NCBI RefSeq assembly: GCF_029227915.1
Contig: NC_079879.1
Coordinates: forward strand, 17,486,001 to 17,546,000
Length of the DNA stretch: 60,000 bases
DNA from: Hydractinia symbiolongicarpus
Lineage: Eukaryota; Cnidaria; Hydrozoa; Anthoathecata; Hydractiniidae
Reading direction: 5' to 3'
The notes under the pieces are model-generated. The model was not told the DNA's origin. It searched no databases and was given only the letters and a program-made list of their open reading frames with translations. Shown one piece after another: positions 1-12,100 of this stretch (within the stretch, counting starts at the first letter, position 1; the number at the start of each line of letters is the position of its first letter). Made by a program: the position numbers and the translations under genes.

Positions 1-1044
1 TCTAGTTTTTGCTGACAAAAACACTTTTAAGCAGAATAGAAAAAAATATTATAGCTACCTTAATTTGTGCCTGTGTTAATTTCATGAGCATTGACCTTGT
101 CCTTAAATTGTATAAAGAAGTAAAACTTCTTAAGCGAGAACAGGGAATCTAAGAATTTTAAGAAAAAAAGGTTTTGGTTATGCAGCATGAGTGTTTCACG
201 CAGTACAAGATACTAGAAGTGGTGCCATAGTTAAATTTAACCCTTTTCTTTGAGTAAAGAAAAGAAAAATTTGAAATAAAAAAATGCTTGCTTGTAATGT
301 ATATTTTTGGATAACTGTGTTAATTTTTTGCTTTTGAAATATAAATTTTTGACGAACCACATTAATCTCATGTCTTGGGAACAAGGTTAAAAATAATTTT
401 GCTAACCTCGGAAAGGCCACATGCGCGCATATTTTTACGTCCAAGAAACTAATTAAGCATGCGCACCATGGACAAAATAAAATTATTGTATCATTCATCA
501 GACGCATTTTCTAAAAATATACAGCATATTGGGTATTTGTTGATGAAAAAGTGTGACTAAAAGGGTTGAGAGTTATGTAATCGGAAGAGAGAGGGCACAT
601 GCATATCTGAGCCCGCAGAATGAGACTGTTGTCTGAAAATTGAGCATGTGCACATTTTTAGTCCAGCATGCTTGAAACCACGCTGCATAGGCCAGAAGGT
701 AACGAAGGACGAAGGAAGAAAGACACAATGGCTATAGTTTATTTTTTTATCCTACGATAGCTGAATATATTTTACATCTAAGATAGATGACCAAAGTAAC
801 AGTAGATATGAAACAGACTAAAAAATTGCAGTAACAATCTACCATCAACATACAAAAGATTGTTGTTTTCAAAAAACAATATGGCAACAACGAAAAATGA
901 AAAAAACTCAAATTTACCTTCAATAAGTTGCTGTTGTGGTTGTTATGCTTATCATTGCTTCTGGATTAATAAAAAATACCAACACTACTCGATAAGCCTC
1001 TGCAGTTATTATTTTTGGATATATGTAAGATACTATATATAATA
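1..1044. other. Non-coding AT-rich stretch
   Basis: I see no gene or recognisable element here. The short ORFs look like chance. The stretch ends at the 3' boundary of a minus-oriented Helitron. Confidence 0.5.
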
Positions 1045-1752
1045 CTAGTCAATACTGCCCGTGGAAGAATCCACTTGGCAGGAGAACAATGGAAAAGAGA
1101 ACTGTCACTTGAATTTTAATGATGTCAGCAAGGACCCGTCAAAAAGCAAAATATTTTTTTTTTTAGAAGTTTGTTTACTTGTTGCCTTTATTGTGTAGAG
1201 CTATAGTATAGGATCGTACATTTTGGACGAACACCTAAGGAGGTATAAGGGTTTAAACATTGTGCTAACACAGCAAAGACAAACAAATATATATAAAAAA
1301 AAAATTTTTAAGATATTTATATATCCGTTCCCTTTATCGTATAGATCTTGAAACGCCGATCAAGAAAATGTATCGGATGATGTACCTTTGACAAACGGTT
1401 GCAGGGATATTGGGGTTTAAAGGTTATTCGATGACGTCATTAACCCGTCCATTCTGAAACGGATTCGGGGACCCAGGTTGGGGAAAATTACCCAAATTTG
1501 TCTCAGGTAGTCCCTAGTTACCCACGCGATGAAAAATCATTGACGTCACCACCTCGTGCACTGTAATGGTTTTACTACCGTTAATATACTTTCCTTTGAC
1601 GTTAATATTATTAAAACGTCAAAGTTTGGTAAATTACAGAACAATTTGATAGGCGATATTTTATAGACTTTTTCAAAGAAAATTGTGAAGAATATAATCC
1701 ACTTTGCCAAAGTCACACACAGACACACGGAAGCTCCGTATTATTATAGAGA
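1045..1752 (-). mobile_element. Non-autonomous Helitron A (complete, 708 bp)
   Basis: Read on the minus strand it starts TCTCTATAATAATACGGAG and ends with a GTGGA-loop-TCCAC hairpin (plus strand 1061-1074), about 11 nt and then CTAG, followed by T. These are the ends of canonical Helitrons: 5' TC, 3' hairpin and CTRR, insertion between A and T. It has no Rep/helicase ORF. The 5' region is the subfamily with CTTTGGCAAAG-type sequence after the CTGTGTGT tract. Its 5' end abuts the CTAG of the next copy exactly. Confidence 0.85.
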
Positions 1753-1971
1753 CTAGTCGATAAGGCCCGTGGAAAAATCCACTTAGGCAAAAGAAAAATA
1801 AGTTGGCAAAAATTAGTTCATTCGTTGCCCGTAATAAGAAGTGGTGGTCCCTAGTTACCCAGGCGGTAAAAAATCATTGACACGTCACCACCTCGTTTCC
1901 AAGTTATTTGGCCTCAAAATTTTAGATACACTGTAATGGCTTCCTTATTTTAATATAGGATATTGTTAACT
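1753..1971 (-). mobile_element. Helitron B, truncated, head-to-tail with A
   Basis: CTAG at 1753-1756 and the hairpin at 1769-1782 mark an intact 3' end, joined without spacer to the 5' TC of copy A. The body is shortened by an internal deletion. The match to the family fades near 1971, so the 5' half is missing. Confidence 0.75.
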
Positions 1972-3990
1972 GTCTGGATTTTTCAAGAGGGCAATACAAG
2001 TTTTTAGGCATTCTGATTGGCTTAGCGCTCTTGACAACGGACCGATGTATTGCGGTATTGCTCGTTGTCAAGAAAAATGATAGCTTAAAATGTAAACTAA
2101 CACGAAAAAAAATATTTAAGAACCATTAGAAATGATTACATATCTAACTCCTACAATACATTTATCGATAAAAACATTTTCATGGGATAGAAACAAAACA
2201 ATGTCAAGTTTAACAGTTAAAATAACCAGATTTTTAGCAACATTTCGTCTGGACGTCTTCAACATGGCTAGTTAACTAGCTATATTGTCCATAAAAAAAA
2301 CGATGATCTGATATCCAGTTTTATCAAAAATACTAAATACAGGACGACGGAATCATAAAAAATACATCTCCTCTCATTTTCAGATTCGTTCCTTCAGTTT
2401 TGTGGTTACCGAGTCAATATAAAACTCGTTGAAGCCCATGTTATTATTGGCTACCTAGCTAGTTAAAAAAATTACTTCAATATTCGTTGTAACTATATTT
2501 TAGCTGCGCATTCAACTTCACACATTATTCTGTACCTGTCAAACATCGTAATGTTTTGTTTACAAAGTTTTATTCTATAGGGACATTCGAATTCAAATAA
2601 AATGTTTGTTTTTAGACAGGACTGTTTCGAATTTTGACCTTGAGTGTTAACAAAAGTAGTGCTAGTGAATTATATTATTATAAGAACACTAAACTAAAAT
2701 TTTTATTTTTTATTTTTATCTAACTTAGACGGTTAACAAATGCAATAATAACCGATTACCTCGTGCTGTACCGAAAATAGTGTGCGCGCCTAAAAAAATC
2801 AGATACGCTATGTCAAATTTTATGCCATAGTCAACTGCAACAAAATGATTAAGCGACTTTATTCCTTGATAGACTCAAACAAGACCATTTCCATTACTTT
2901 GTGCACTGCACACAAAGCCTTATCTGTTTTAAGGGGCGGGGGGCGTTCACAGAGCAAGCTCCACGAGCAGTGAATCCCAAACTCTGTGCCACTATTAATG
3001 ATGGTGAATCATCGTCAAGCATTAGCAACTTACCCCAGGTAATAGCAACCCAATAGTCTTTGTTAATACCATTAAAGTCAGTTTGTATCTCTTTGTGGAT
3101 ATAAAATTAAATTTCGATAATTAAATTGTTGCGAAAAGAAAATAATAAAAGAAGGGAAATTACGACCGTTACAGCCCCCTCTTTTTTTAGAGTAGTCAGG
3201 CAAATTTTCTATCACATTTCCAGTTTAGTTGGGCATGTCCGCAGCTTGTTTTTATTTTTCGTCAGACAAAAAGTCCAATAGACTTTCTTCTTGGTCAAAC
3301 ACTTCTATTTATTTACATGACGAAATTATTAAATAGCCCCGCTAAATAGGTCAGTCTGTTCATAGCCAACCTGACCATCCTAGCCAATTTACTGACTCCT
3401 GACTTAGTTTAAAATACTACATAGACATAATCTCAATTGCCTGGCCTCTCCATTGTTGGTAACAAGGTCTTAGAAAGGACATCCAGCCATGCGGTCCTTA
3501 ACTAACACACTGATGGAACATGGATAAAACAAGTCCGCAACACCGCAGCTACAGGTGAAACAGACATTATATCCATGAATTTAAGAACAATAATACTTTT
3601 GTCAGCTTTCGTTTTGGCTTAAGGAAAAAACGAGGAGGGAGTTCCAACAAAGTTCACAGCTTGAGGTTTAAACTCGTAGGTAAATCATTAATTTAGTCAT
3701 TAATTAAACTTTGTAACCACATGTAGAAAAAACAATATTTAATGTAACTAAAATTACGGGAATTTGATTGGTAGCGATATATATAATGATATTTAACATT
3801 GCGCTAACAACAACTATATAATATTTTTTAAATTTTTTATTATTTTATAGCTATTTTAGTTATTTCTAAGTTTATAATTCTACATTGTCCGTAAAAAGAT
3901 TAAAATGTTGTAATAAGTTTTTATATTTAAAATTTGAATTATAAAATCACAAAACGCTACTAAACGGAACATGAATATCGCTTTTAACAA
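1972..3990. other. No gene recognised
   Basis: AT-rich sequence with no convincing coding segment. The undetected first exon or exons of pitchfork could lie here or further left. I looked for the FGS...FP and RGPG-Y blocks known from that family and found none. Confidence 0.4.
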
Positions 3991-4575
3991 TCTCTTATAA
4001 TAATACGGAGAGTGTGTCTGTGTGTCTGTAACAGGCAGAGGGGATATCTTCATTTTCCTTTAAAAGTCGCCGAAAAAGGTAAATGTAAAATTATCTGACG
4101 TTAGGGCTCGACGTCAATATCACTACTGTAATGTCAATATCTTACTTTAAATTAACAAAGCCATTACAATGCATTTAAAACTTTGAGACCAAATAACTTG
4201 AAAACGAGGCGGTGATGTCAGTAATTTTTCATCGCAGCGGTAACTAGAAACCACCTGGGACCTATTTGGGTAAGTTTCCCAAACCTGGGTCCCCCGAATC
4301 TGTTTCGGATGATTGACCTGTAAACCCCAATATCTCTGCAACCGTTTGTCAAAGATACACGATCCTATACATTCATAATCAGCGTTTCAAGATCTATAAG
4401 ATTAAGGCAACACATTTTTTGTGTTTTTGGGTCTATGCTGACGTCAGCAAAATTTTTAAACCCTTGTATCTTATTAACTGTTCATCAAAAGCCCATGAAT
4501 ATATACATTTTCTTGATCAGTGCTTTAAGATCTATCCAGTAGAGGCAACCTGAAAACAAGGTTCTAAGTTATTTT
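3991..4575 (+). mobile_element. Helitron C, 3'-truncated
   Basis: It begins TCTCTTATAATAATACGGAG after an A and follows the family body: the TGTAACAGGC 5' subfamily tract, the TTCCCAAACCTGGGTCCC block, and both TTTTCTTGATCA blocks. Similarity stops near 4575, before the hairpin and CTAG end. Confidence 0.75.
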
Positions 4576-5411
4576 AAATTAATTTGGGTGTATGATGCTC
4601 CGCGGGCCAGCTGAAAAACTCACTACCAGGCCTGGATTATGGGAAGTTAAACAGCCACTTACAATGATATTAAGTATCAACCTTGTGCAACTCAAAAAGA
4701 AGCATGTATTATTATTTTATAGTTTTTTCAGAAAAATATGGTCAATTGGGCCCTGTAGTACAACTAATCAAATTGCCTTCACCTAACCAATAAAAATGTT
4801 CCTAAAAAATTTACATTCATAAAATACTGTAAGATCTTTCACATCGAAACAACTTTATTTTTAAATATGCAATGGTTTTTTTATACATTTTACTGCATTT
4901 TCTCCTGAAGTTTGACCCTAGAATCTCCTAAATTGTTTTAAATCTCCTACTGTTCTATAAATTCAAAGCTGCAGCCACCCTGAAAAGGGATAACTTCTGA
5001 CTTTACATAATTATTAACTGTCCCGTTTTTCTTTTTGAATATTTTTTCGTGTCACTGTTGCTGAAAATTGGTCTTAACCTAAATTGCAGATTTACAGCTG
5101 AAATTTCGAAACACTTTTTATATTTTTTATAAAGCCCTATCACAAGCCCTGTTTTTACTTTTCAGGGTCAATGTTTTTATTTTCTTATGATGGTAAAGTT
5201 TTATCATAATCTTGTTGTTTTTTAATATTTCCTTCTGTAAGGGTTCTTGTTTTTAAAATGTGTTTTTACTATAATCATTTTTAGGAATGTATTTGGAATT
5301 TCAGGACTAGATTTCATAACTTTCTATTCTTTTTATTCTATTATTTTTATTCTATTCTTCATTTCACCTTTAATTCTCTATTGTGTCATCAAATCTTTTT
5401 TCCACATGTTA

Positions 5412-5966
5412 AGGTTATAATACACTACATGATTAATCGTATATGATTATTTATAACAAAACATGCAGTGTATTTTTTGTTTTAGCCTTTATGATTTATC
5501 ATAAAGTTGCACATGTTTAAGTTTCTGTGATTAATCATAAGGTTTTTACCCAATCAGAATTGATAAAAGCTAAATCAAGCAAGGCAAAAAAAAAAATCCT
5601 TTGTTATAAGTTTTGTGTAATGGACAAGTGAAAATTGTATCAAACTAAATAGGAATAGCAAATCTGATTTTTGCAATTATTGTCTCAAGTTAGCATCTTG
5701 TTGCTTATATTTGCTGTATAGTTGTTATTTTTTCTCTTAATGCCTCTTTTTCGATATGTATTTCTTTTTGCTACCAACTGCAATAGCCACCATTACAAGA
5801 ATCGTCTTTTCGTCTGAGTTTGTATATTTATTTTTGACTTCCTTTATAAGAAGTCAGATACATTTAATCACATGTAGTGTATACAAAAGAAGTCTTGTGA
5901 CCTGTTTAATACATCATGTAAATATGATAAATCTCATATGATCAATCATGTAGTGCATTATAGCCT
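5412..5966. mobile_element. MITE with TTA target duplication (Harbinger-like)
   Basis: Inverted termini of roughly 30 bp (left AGGTTATAATACACTACATG; right its near-perfect complement ending at 5966) enclose 555 bp without coding capacity. TTA flanks both ends (5409-5411 and 5967-5969). A 3-bp TTA duplication is typical of PIF/Harbinger elements. It lies about 120 bp upstream of the first recognised pitchfork exon. Confidence 0.65.
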
Positions 5967-6086
5967 TTATACATTACATGCACTTAGTCTCTATATCATT
6001 GCCAATGAACTCAAGGAAATTACGGAACAGGATACACTGTTATACACTTGTATTTAGTATTTCTTATTATTTATATTGCTTTTTAG

Positions 6087-6185
6087 GTGAGCTCGTTTGT
6101 TCATGTTTTGAATCAGAAGCCCATGTGCAAAAAAGGATATGCATTAGGAGCAAGAACAGCACCGCGATTTCAGAGAGGATTTGAT
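6087..6185 (+). CDS. PIFO: Pitchfork exon with GYALGART motif
   Basis: The acceptor is TGCTTTTTAG|GTGAGC and the donor GAT|GTAGGT. It is 99 bp, phase 0 at both ends, with 33 residues including KKGYALGARTAPRF. A second possible acceptor at 6116 would shorten it to 69 bp in the same frame. It is the most 5' exon recognised. Confidence 0.8.
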
Positions 6186-9100
6186 GTAGGTTGAAATTTA
6201 AGGGGTGTCCAAGTTTACAATAAGTTGTTTTAACAAGTCCTTTAAAAAATCTCCTTTTATGTCTCTTATGATATTCTTGTATATATAAAGATTTTGATTT
6301 AATTTTTAAGCAATACAGCAGTGAAATTTAAACATCATTTGTTACTTTGAATTCTCTTTAACAACAATATATACACTATCCTTAGTTATATAAACACTTC
6401 TAAGATCCTGTAAATCTATCCTTGACGATACAAGTTAGTTATGCTTAGCAAATAAAATGGTGCAAAAATTCTTTTGTTGGTAAATAAAAACATGTGATAA
6501 ATATTATCTTGTTCCGGAAACACTTAGTAAAATTATTAGAGAACAGAAGTACAGTTATTTCACTTTAATTTAATGAGATGTTATTCAGCGACTAGTCGTT
6601 AACCTATGAAAATTTTTATAGGGGACAACACTGGTACATATTTATTCCGTTATTCCGTGGATCCTTGCCTGTCTGTTAGGATAAAGTAATGAAATTTACT
6701 AGGACAGGGTTATTACTATGATTCTAGGTGCCGTTATAGTCTAGTTTCAGATTTAAAACCCCTTGTTTTCTCATTTTGAACACTTTAATATTGTTATAAA
6801 TATCTCTGTATGAACACAAAAACATTTGAGGTAGGTATTTAAGGTGCATGCATGGAACTCCATTTCTAAGTATATTTTGAAATTGCTAAGTTTAGTTGAG
6901 CTGAGAATAACAAAAGTTATAATACAGCTTCAAAAACCTATTCCTGCTGTCACCTTAAGATTCCTTGCCTCCGCTTAAACATATAAAATTGTTATGTACC
7001 AGTATCGAATTCACAGAGCAACAATAAGCAAAAGTTAGCTCCTGAAGTTTGAAAAAGCAATTTATGAAGTATTGAAGGATGAGTATTTAAAAGTACCAAC
7101 TGATGCAGAAAATTGGCTCGAAGTTGTAAGAAATACCCAACACAGATGGAATGTTCCTAATTTTTTGCAGCAGTTGATTGCAAACACATACCACTTTTAC
7201 ATTTGAAAGGCACAGTATGCTGGACGTGGGATATCAGAGAAAAATAAGTGATCGTGGGATACTCAATAAACCCTCAATATCTTCACAATGCGAAATAATA
7301 CATTGAAATATACCATTGCCGCACTATTTGCCGATTCCCCAGGCTATTCAATAACTAAACCATCTTGAAAATGTTGTTGGTATGTAAGGTTGCTTTCCAC
7401 CTTGACACACCTTGTATAAAGCTGTATTTTTTCTGTTTTTTTTTTTTTTTGCACTTTTTTTAAGTCGTTCAAACTTAAATACTGAAAACAATCAAATCAT
7501 CACTCTCAATTTTTTAGCGCTACATAACATACTGGGCAAAAAGTCAATGTCTTCCTACACACCACTAGGCTATTGTGACACACCAGAACCTGTTACTGGA
7601 GAAATTATATTTGAAGATTGGCACTCAGAATTCCCAGAAAATGCAGTCATAAATTTACCACCTACATGATACAACCATATACAAGCATAAGAGCAGATGA
7701 AATCAGGCAAGAACTTACACAAAATTTTATGACAGCAGGACAGGTTAATTGGCAATGGGAACAAGAATTTTAACTGCCTATATTTATTGAGAGGAAAGCT
7801 GTAGGTGAGATGTTACAACATAAAATATAATACTTTCTTTTTTTTACACATGCTTGCAAAGAGAAATTATATTTTGGCCATACTTTGCATCCAAAGCAGC
7901 CTTATGCATTTTCAGCTTGAACACATCTTTTGATTCACCCACTGGAGCTTCCTTTGATATGTTTTCTAGTATTTCGCAAAAAGATTTAACTGGTGATAGA
8001 ACTCGCTCTGTCATTTTAAGGCCATGGTTAGTTGTAATAATAACTAATCCTAAAAATAACTTATGATTGTTTCATAATTTCATTTGTAGTCTTCATGGTA
8101 TTATCTCTGACATTTCTTTCTGTTTGTGAAAAACTTGAAACAATAGAAGAATCGTGACTGTCATCACAAAAGTGGTTGTAAACATGCCTTCATAACTTTA
8201 TTTGAAGTCTTCATGGTGTTATCTCTGACATTTTTTTCTGTTTTTTGACGAGCTTGAAGCAATAGAAGAATCATATCACTGTCGTCACAATTATGCTTCT
8301 TGGTTGGCTTACATTACTAAGTGATCTTCACAGCACTACATTATAACTTAAAAAGGATAAATCATTAAAGAATTTCCAATTACTTTCAGCACCAGCCCCA
8401 CTTGTTTTAAATAGCTTTTTGCTTGTTCTTTTGAAAGCAGTAATAAAATCTCAGCTCGTTTCTGTATGCAGCCTTTTAAGATCTTACCTCGTAGCTGCAT
8501 CTTTGTACAACATTTTCTCTATCAAAACACACAGACTCTTTACATCAACTTTTAGTATGTTCTCTCTACGAACTTTTCATCGCTGTTAAATGTCAAATCA
8601 CATTTAATCCTGCCCAAAAAAACTGAACGAAATATAAAAAACATCAGCTTACACAACAGTTTGAAGCTAACATTAGCTACAGTAGCTAAGACACCCAGTA
8701 AAATATAGTTAAGGCGTGAGTATAGGAAATTTTTTACAGTGATTGAATAGGAAAAAATCTGATCTTTCTAATGGTGCAAAAATATTTTTAAAAAAATGTA
8801 TTTAAGTTAGAGTAGTAAAAATTGTCATAAATCCGTTTTTACTGTGTGATAAGATCAAATATTTGTTCACACATAATCATCTTGGGTATTAATTTTTACT
8901 ACTCAAGGTTATAATGATAGCGGCCTCCAAGAGAAAAACGATTTTTGTATGTAGTTGAAAGATTCTTTTTGAAGTTTTTCTATAACTTTTCCATAAGAAT
9001 ATACTTTTCAAAGTCATCAGGTTTTTTGTGATTTATTTTCTACAATTTGTTTTTGTTTTACCCATACTCGACTGTGTGTAATTGCGGATGTGAGCAAACA

Positions 9101-12100
9101 CGTGAGGCATAAAAAGATGTTAAAAAAACCTGTTAGCTAACAGTCGTTACCATAGTGACCAATTATTTATGCAGAAGTCTAAGAATTCTGTAATAAACAT
9201 TAAACCTCGTTTTCACAGCGTTCATTTTTTAAAAGAGAAAACCATAAAGGCTCTGGGGTGGAGAGCACCCCTAGCGCGGAAAGGAATGTTTGATCTAAAG
9301 ACGATCTTTTTTTATTTTGTGAGTTCGAGTAGAAGGCGAGTTATGATGAGTTTTCTGACGATCAGAGGTTAAAAATTTTGGAAAAACATGTAATACTAAA
9401 TATCTCCAAAAGTAAAAAATGTTAAGAAAAATTTTAAAAATCTTTTTTAAATTAATGTTTTGTGATCCCAAAAAAGCAAACAGCAAACATGAGAACCTAG
9501 TAGTTTTGTAAAGGGGATGTCATTTGTAGGAGAGGGGTCGTTTTTTATTCCTGTCTATTAAACCTTCAAACTCTATTTTTTCTTGATAATTTTTTATACC
9601 ATTATATAGGAAATCATACAAGCTTTCTAAAAATATATACATTGAAGTATCAACATAACGTTTTGGTGAATTAATAGCATTTTAAAATACCACACCTTTT
9701 TTTTATACTCATGCCTTAAACTGGAGAGACTTAGCTAGGTATATAGAAAGCTATTTATGCTTAGTAAAACGTATAGAAGAGAAACAATAATGATGGAAAA
9801 ATTATAACATTGCAGTGAGTTCAACAAATCAAAGTTTTCTGTTTGATCCCAAATTTCTTTGTTAGCTACAGCTAATAACTTAATGTAGCATTTTAAATTT
9901 TGTGTGCCACATAAAAACGTAACATGTAGCTCCAGGGTACATAAAAACTAGACTCTTCAAAATATCAAAGTTCTTGCTGTTTCTGAATTCAAATACTGTA
10001 TAAATTCCAACCCACTTCAAACTCTAGCCTTTACACTTCTACTTCTGACTTTACTTTATTACTTCTAGCTCCACTCGCCACTTCCGAAGTAATTTCTCGT
10101 AGCTTATAACTTCACCTTACTACTTCTGCTTCTAACCTAAATAATTATACTTTTTTTCTTTAACTTTTCTTGCTTTTACTTTTGCACTTTTTTTCAGACA
10201 AATGGCTGTTGCCCTGTTCAAAAGTCAGTCATTAAAATTGTGTCAGCAAATCAAATTGAGTTGTTTTAATCACGTGATGTAAATAAAGTAAACACACAGT
10301 CTTATTTCTGACAAAATGGATATACCTTGTTTGGTGCCAATTTTTCGGACTTCAAAGAAAAATGAGCATAAGGAGATGTATATGTTTAAAAAATTTTCTA
10401 ACTTCAGCAAAGTCCCTTCCAAAGTACAAATATTTTTTAAAGAAATTTGTATAAACACTGATCAAGAAAATGTATAGAATCATGTACTTTTGACGAATGG
10501 TTGAAGAATTATTGGGTTTTAAGTTATTTTGATGATGTCATTAATTTCCTAATTTGTCCTGTTTTTGGTCCCAGGTGATCCCTAGTTGCCCACACGGGAG
10601 ATGATGTCAGTTATTTCCTGCCATTTCCAAGATATATAAAGCCTTAAACACACTGGCTTCACTATTCTTATTTAATGATGTCAGTCTAAATGCATTGACG
10701 ATGTCGTGCCGTATTGTCTAGGCAGTTACAAATAAGACACTTTTTTAGGTGACTTTAAAGAAAATCTTCTCTACTTCAATGGGAAATAAACACATCTACT
10801 ATGCCTGCCACAGACCCTTTATCTATATAATAATACGCCAGTTCTGTGTCTCTGTAACAGGCAAAGTGGATATGTTCATTTTCCTTTGATCTTACCAAAG
10901 TTTTTTTTGAAGTAACCGAAAAATGCATGTCTAATATGTTAAATTTTCTGATGCTACGACTTTAACGTCAATGGGATATTGACGTTAAAGTAGTGATAAA
11001 TTAATTAACCTAGAACCAATTTGGGTAATTTCCCCAAATCCGTTTCGGAATGGACAGATTGATGACGTCATCAAAACCTTAAAACCCTAATATCTGTGCA
11101 ACCGTTTGTCAAAAGTACATGATCCAATACATTTTCTTGATCAGAGTTTCAAGATCTATACGATGAAGGCAACAGGTATACAAATTTCCAAAAAAAAATT
11201 TATTTAGGTTTTAACGGGCCATTGTCTCATTAACCGCTCATCAAAAGCACATTATCATATACATTTTCTTGATCAGCAGTTTAAGCTTTCCACGATAGGG
11301 GCAACATGAAAAAAGATTCTTTTCACGTCAACAAAATTCAAATGACGCTTCTTTTCCACTGTTATTCTGCCTCAGTGGATTTTCCACGGGCTATATCAAC
11401 TAGTCTATATAATAATACGCCAGTTCCGTCTGTCTGTGACTTTTGCAAAGTGGATTATATTCTTCACTATTTTCTTTGATAAAGTCTTTAAAACATCGCC
11501 CATAAAATTGTTCTGTAATTTACCAAACTTCAACGTTAAAAATATATTAACGTCAAAGGAATGTATATTAAATTAATGAAGCCATTACAGTGCAGCTAAA
11601 ACTTTGAGGCCAAATAACTCGGAAACGAGGTGGTGACATCAATGATTTTTCACCGCGTGGGTAACTAGGGACCACCTAGGACCAATTTGGGTAAGTTCCC
11701 CAAACCTGGGTCCCCAAATCCGTTTCGGAATGGACGGGTTGATGACATCATCAAAAAACCTTCAAACCTTAATATCTCTGCAACCCTTTGTCAAAAGTAC
11801 ATAATCCAATACATTTTCTTGATCACCATTTCAAGATCTCTACGATGAAGGCAACAGGTATACAAATTTCTAAAAAAAAGTTTTTTGGGGTTTGACTGGC
11901 CATTGCTGACATCAGCAAAATTTTGAAACCCTTATAGCTCATTAACCACTCATCAAAAGCACATGATCATATACATTTTCTTGATCAGCAGTTTAAGCTC
12001 TACACAATAGAGGCAATGTGGAAACAAAGTTCAAATTTTTTTTTGTGGATGGGTTGCTGATGTCATCAAAATTTTTATTCTGCCTCAGTGGATTTTTCCA

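Noticed and set aside
882-1003. A frame encoding VAVVVVMLIIASGLIKN, a possible membrane-tail exon
   Set aside because: No good acceptor and no connected coding exon; one hydrophobic run in AT-rich DNA is weak evidence.
4592-4786. ORF beginning MMLRGPAEKLTTRPGLWEV, considered as the missing pitchfork N-terminal exon (LRG...PG-W/Y pattern)
   Set aside because: No acceptor precedes it in frame, a TAA lies just upstream, and the match is only a few residues.
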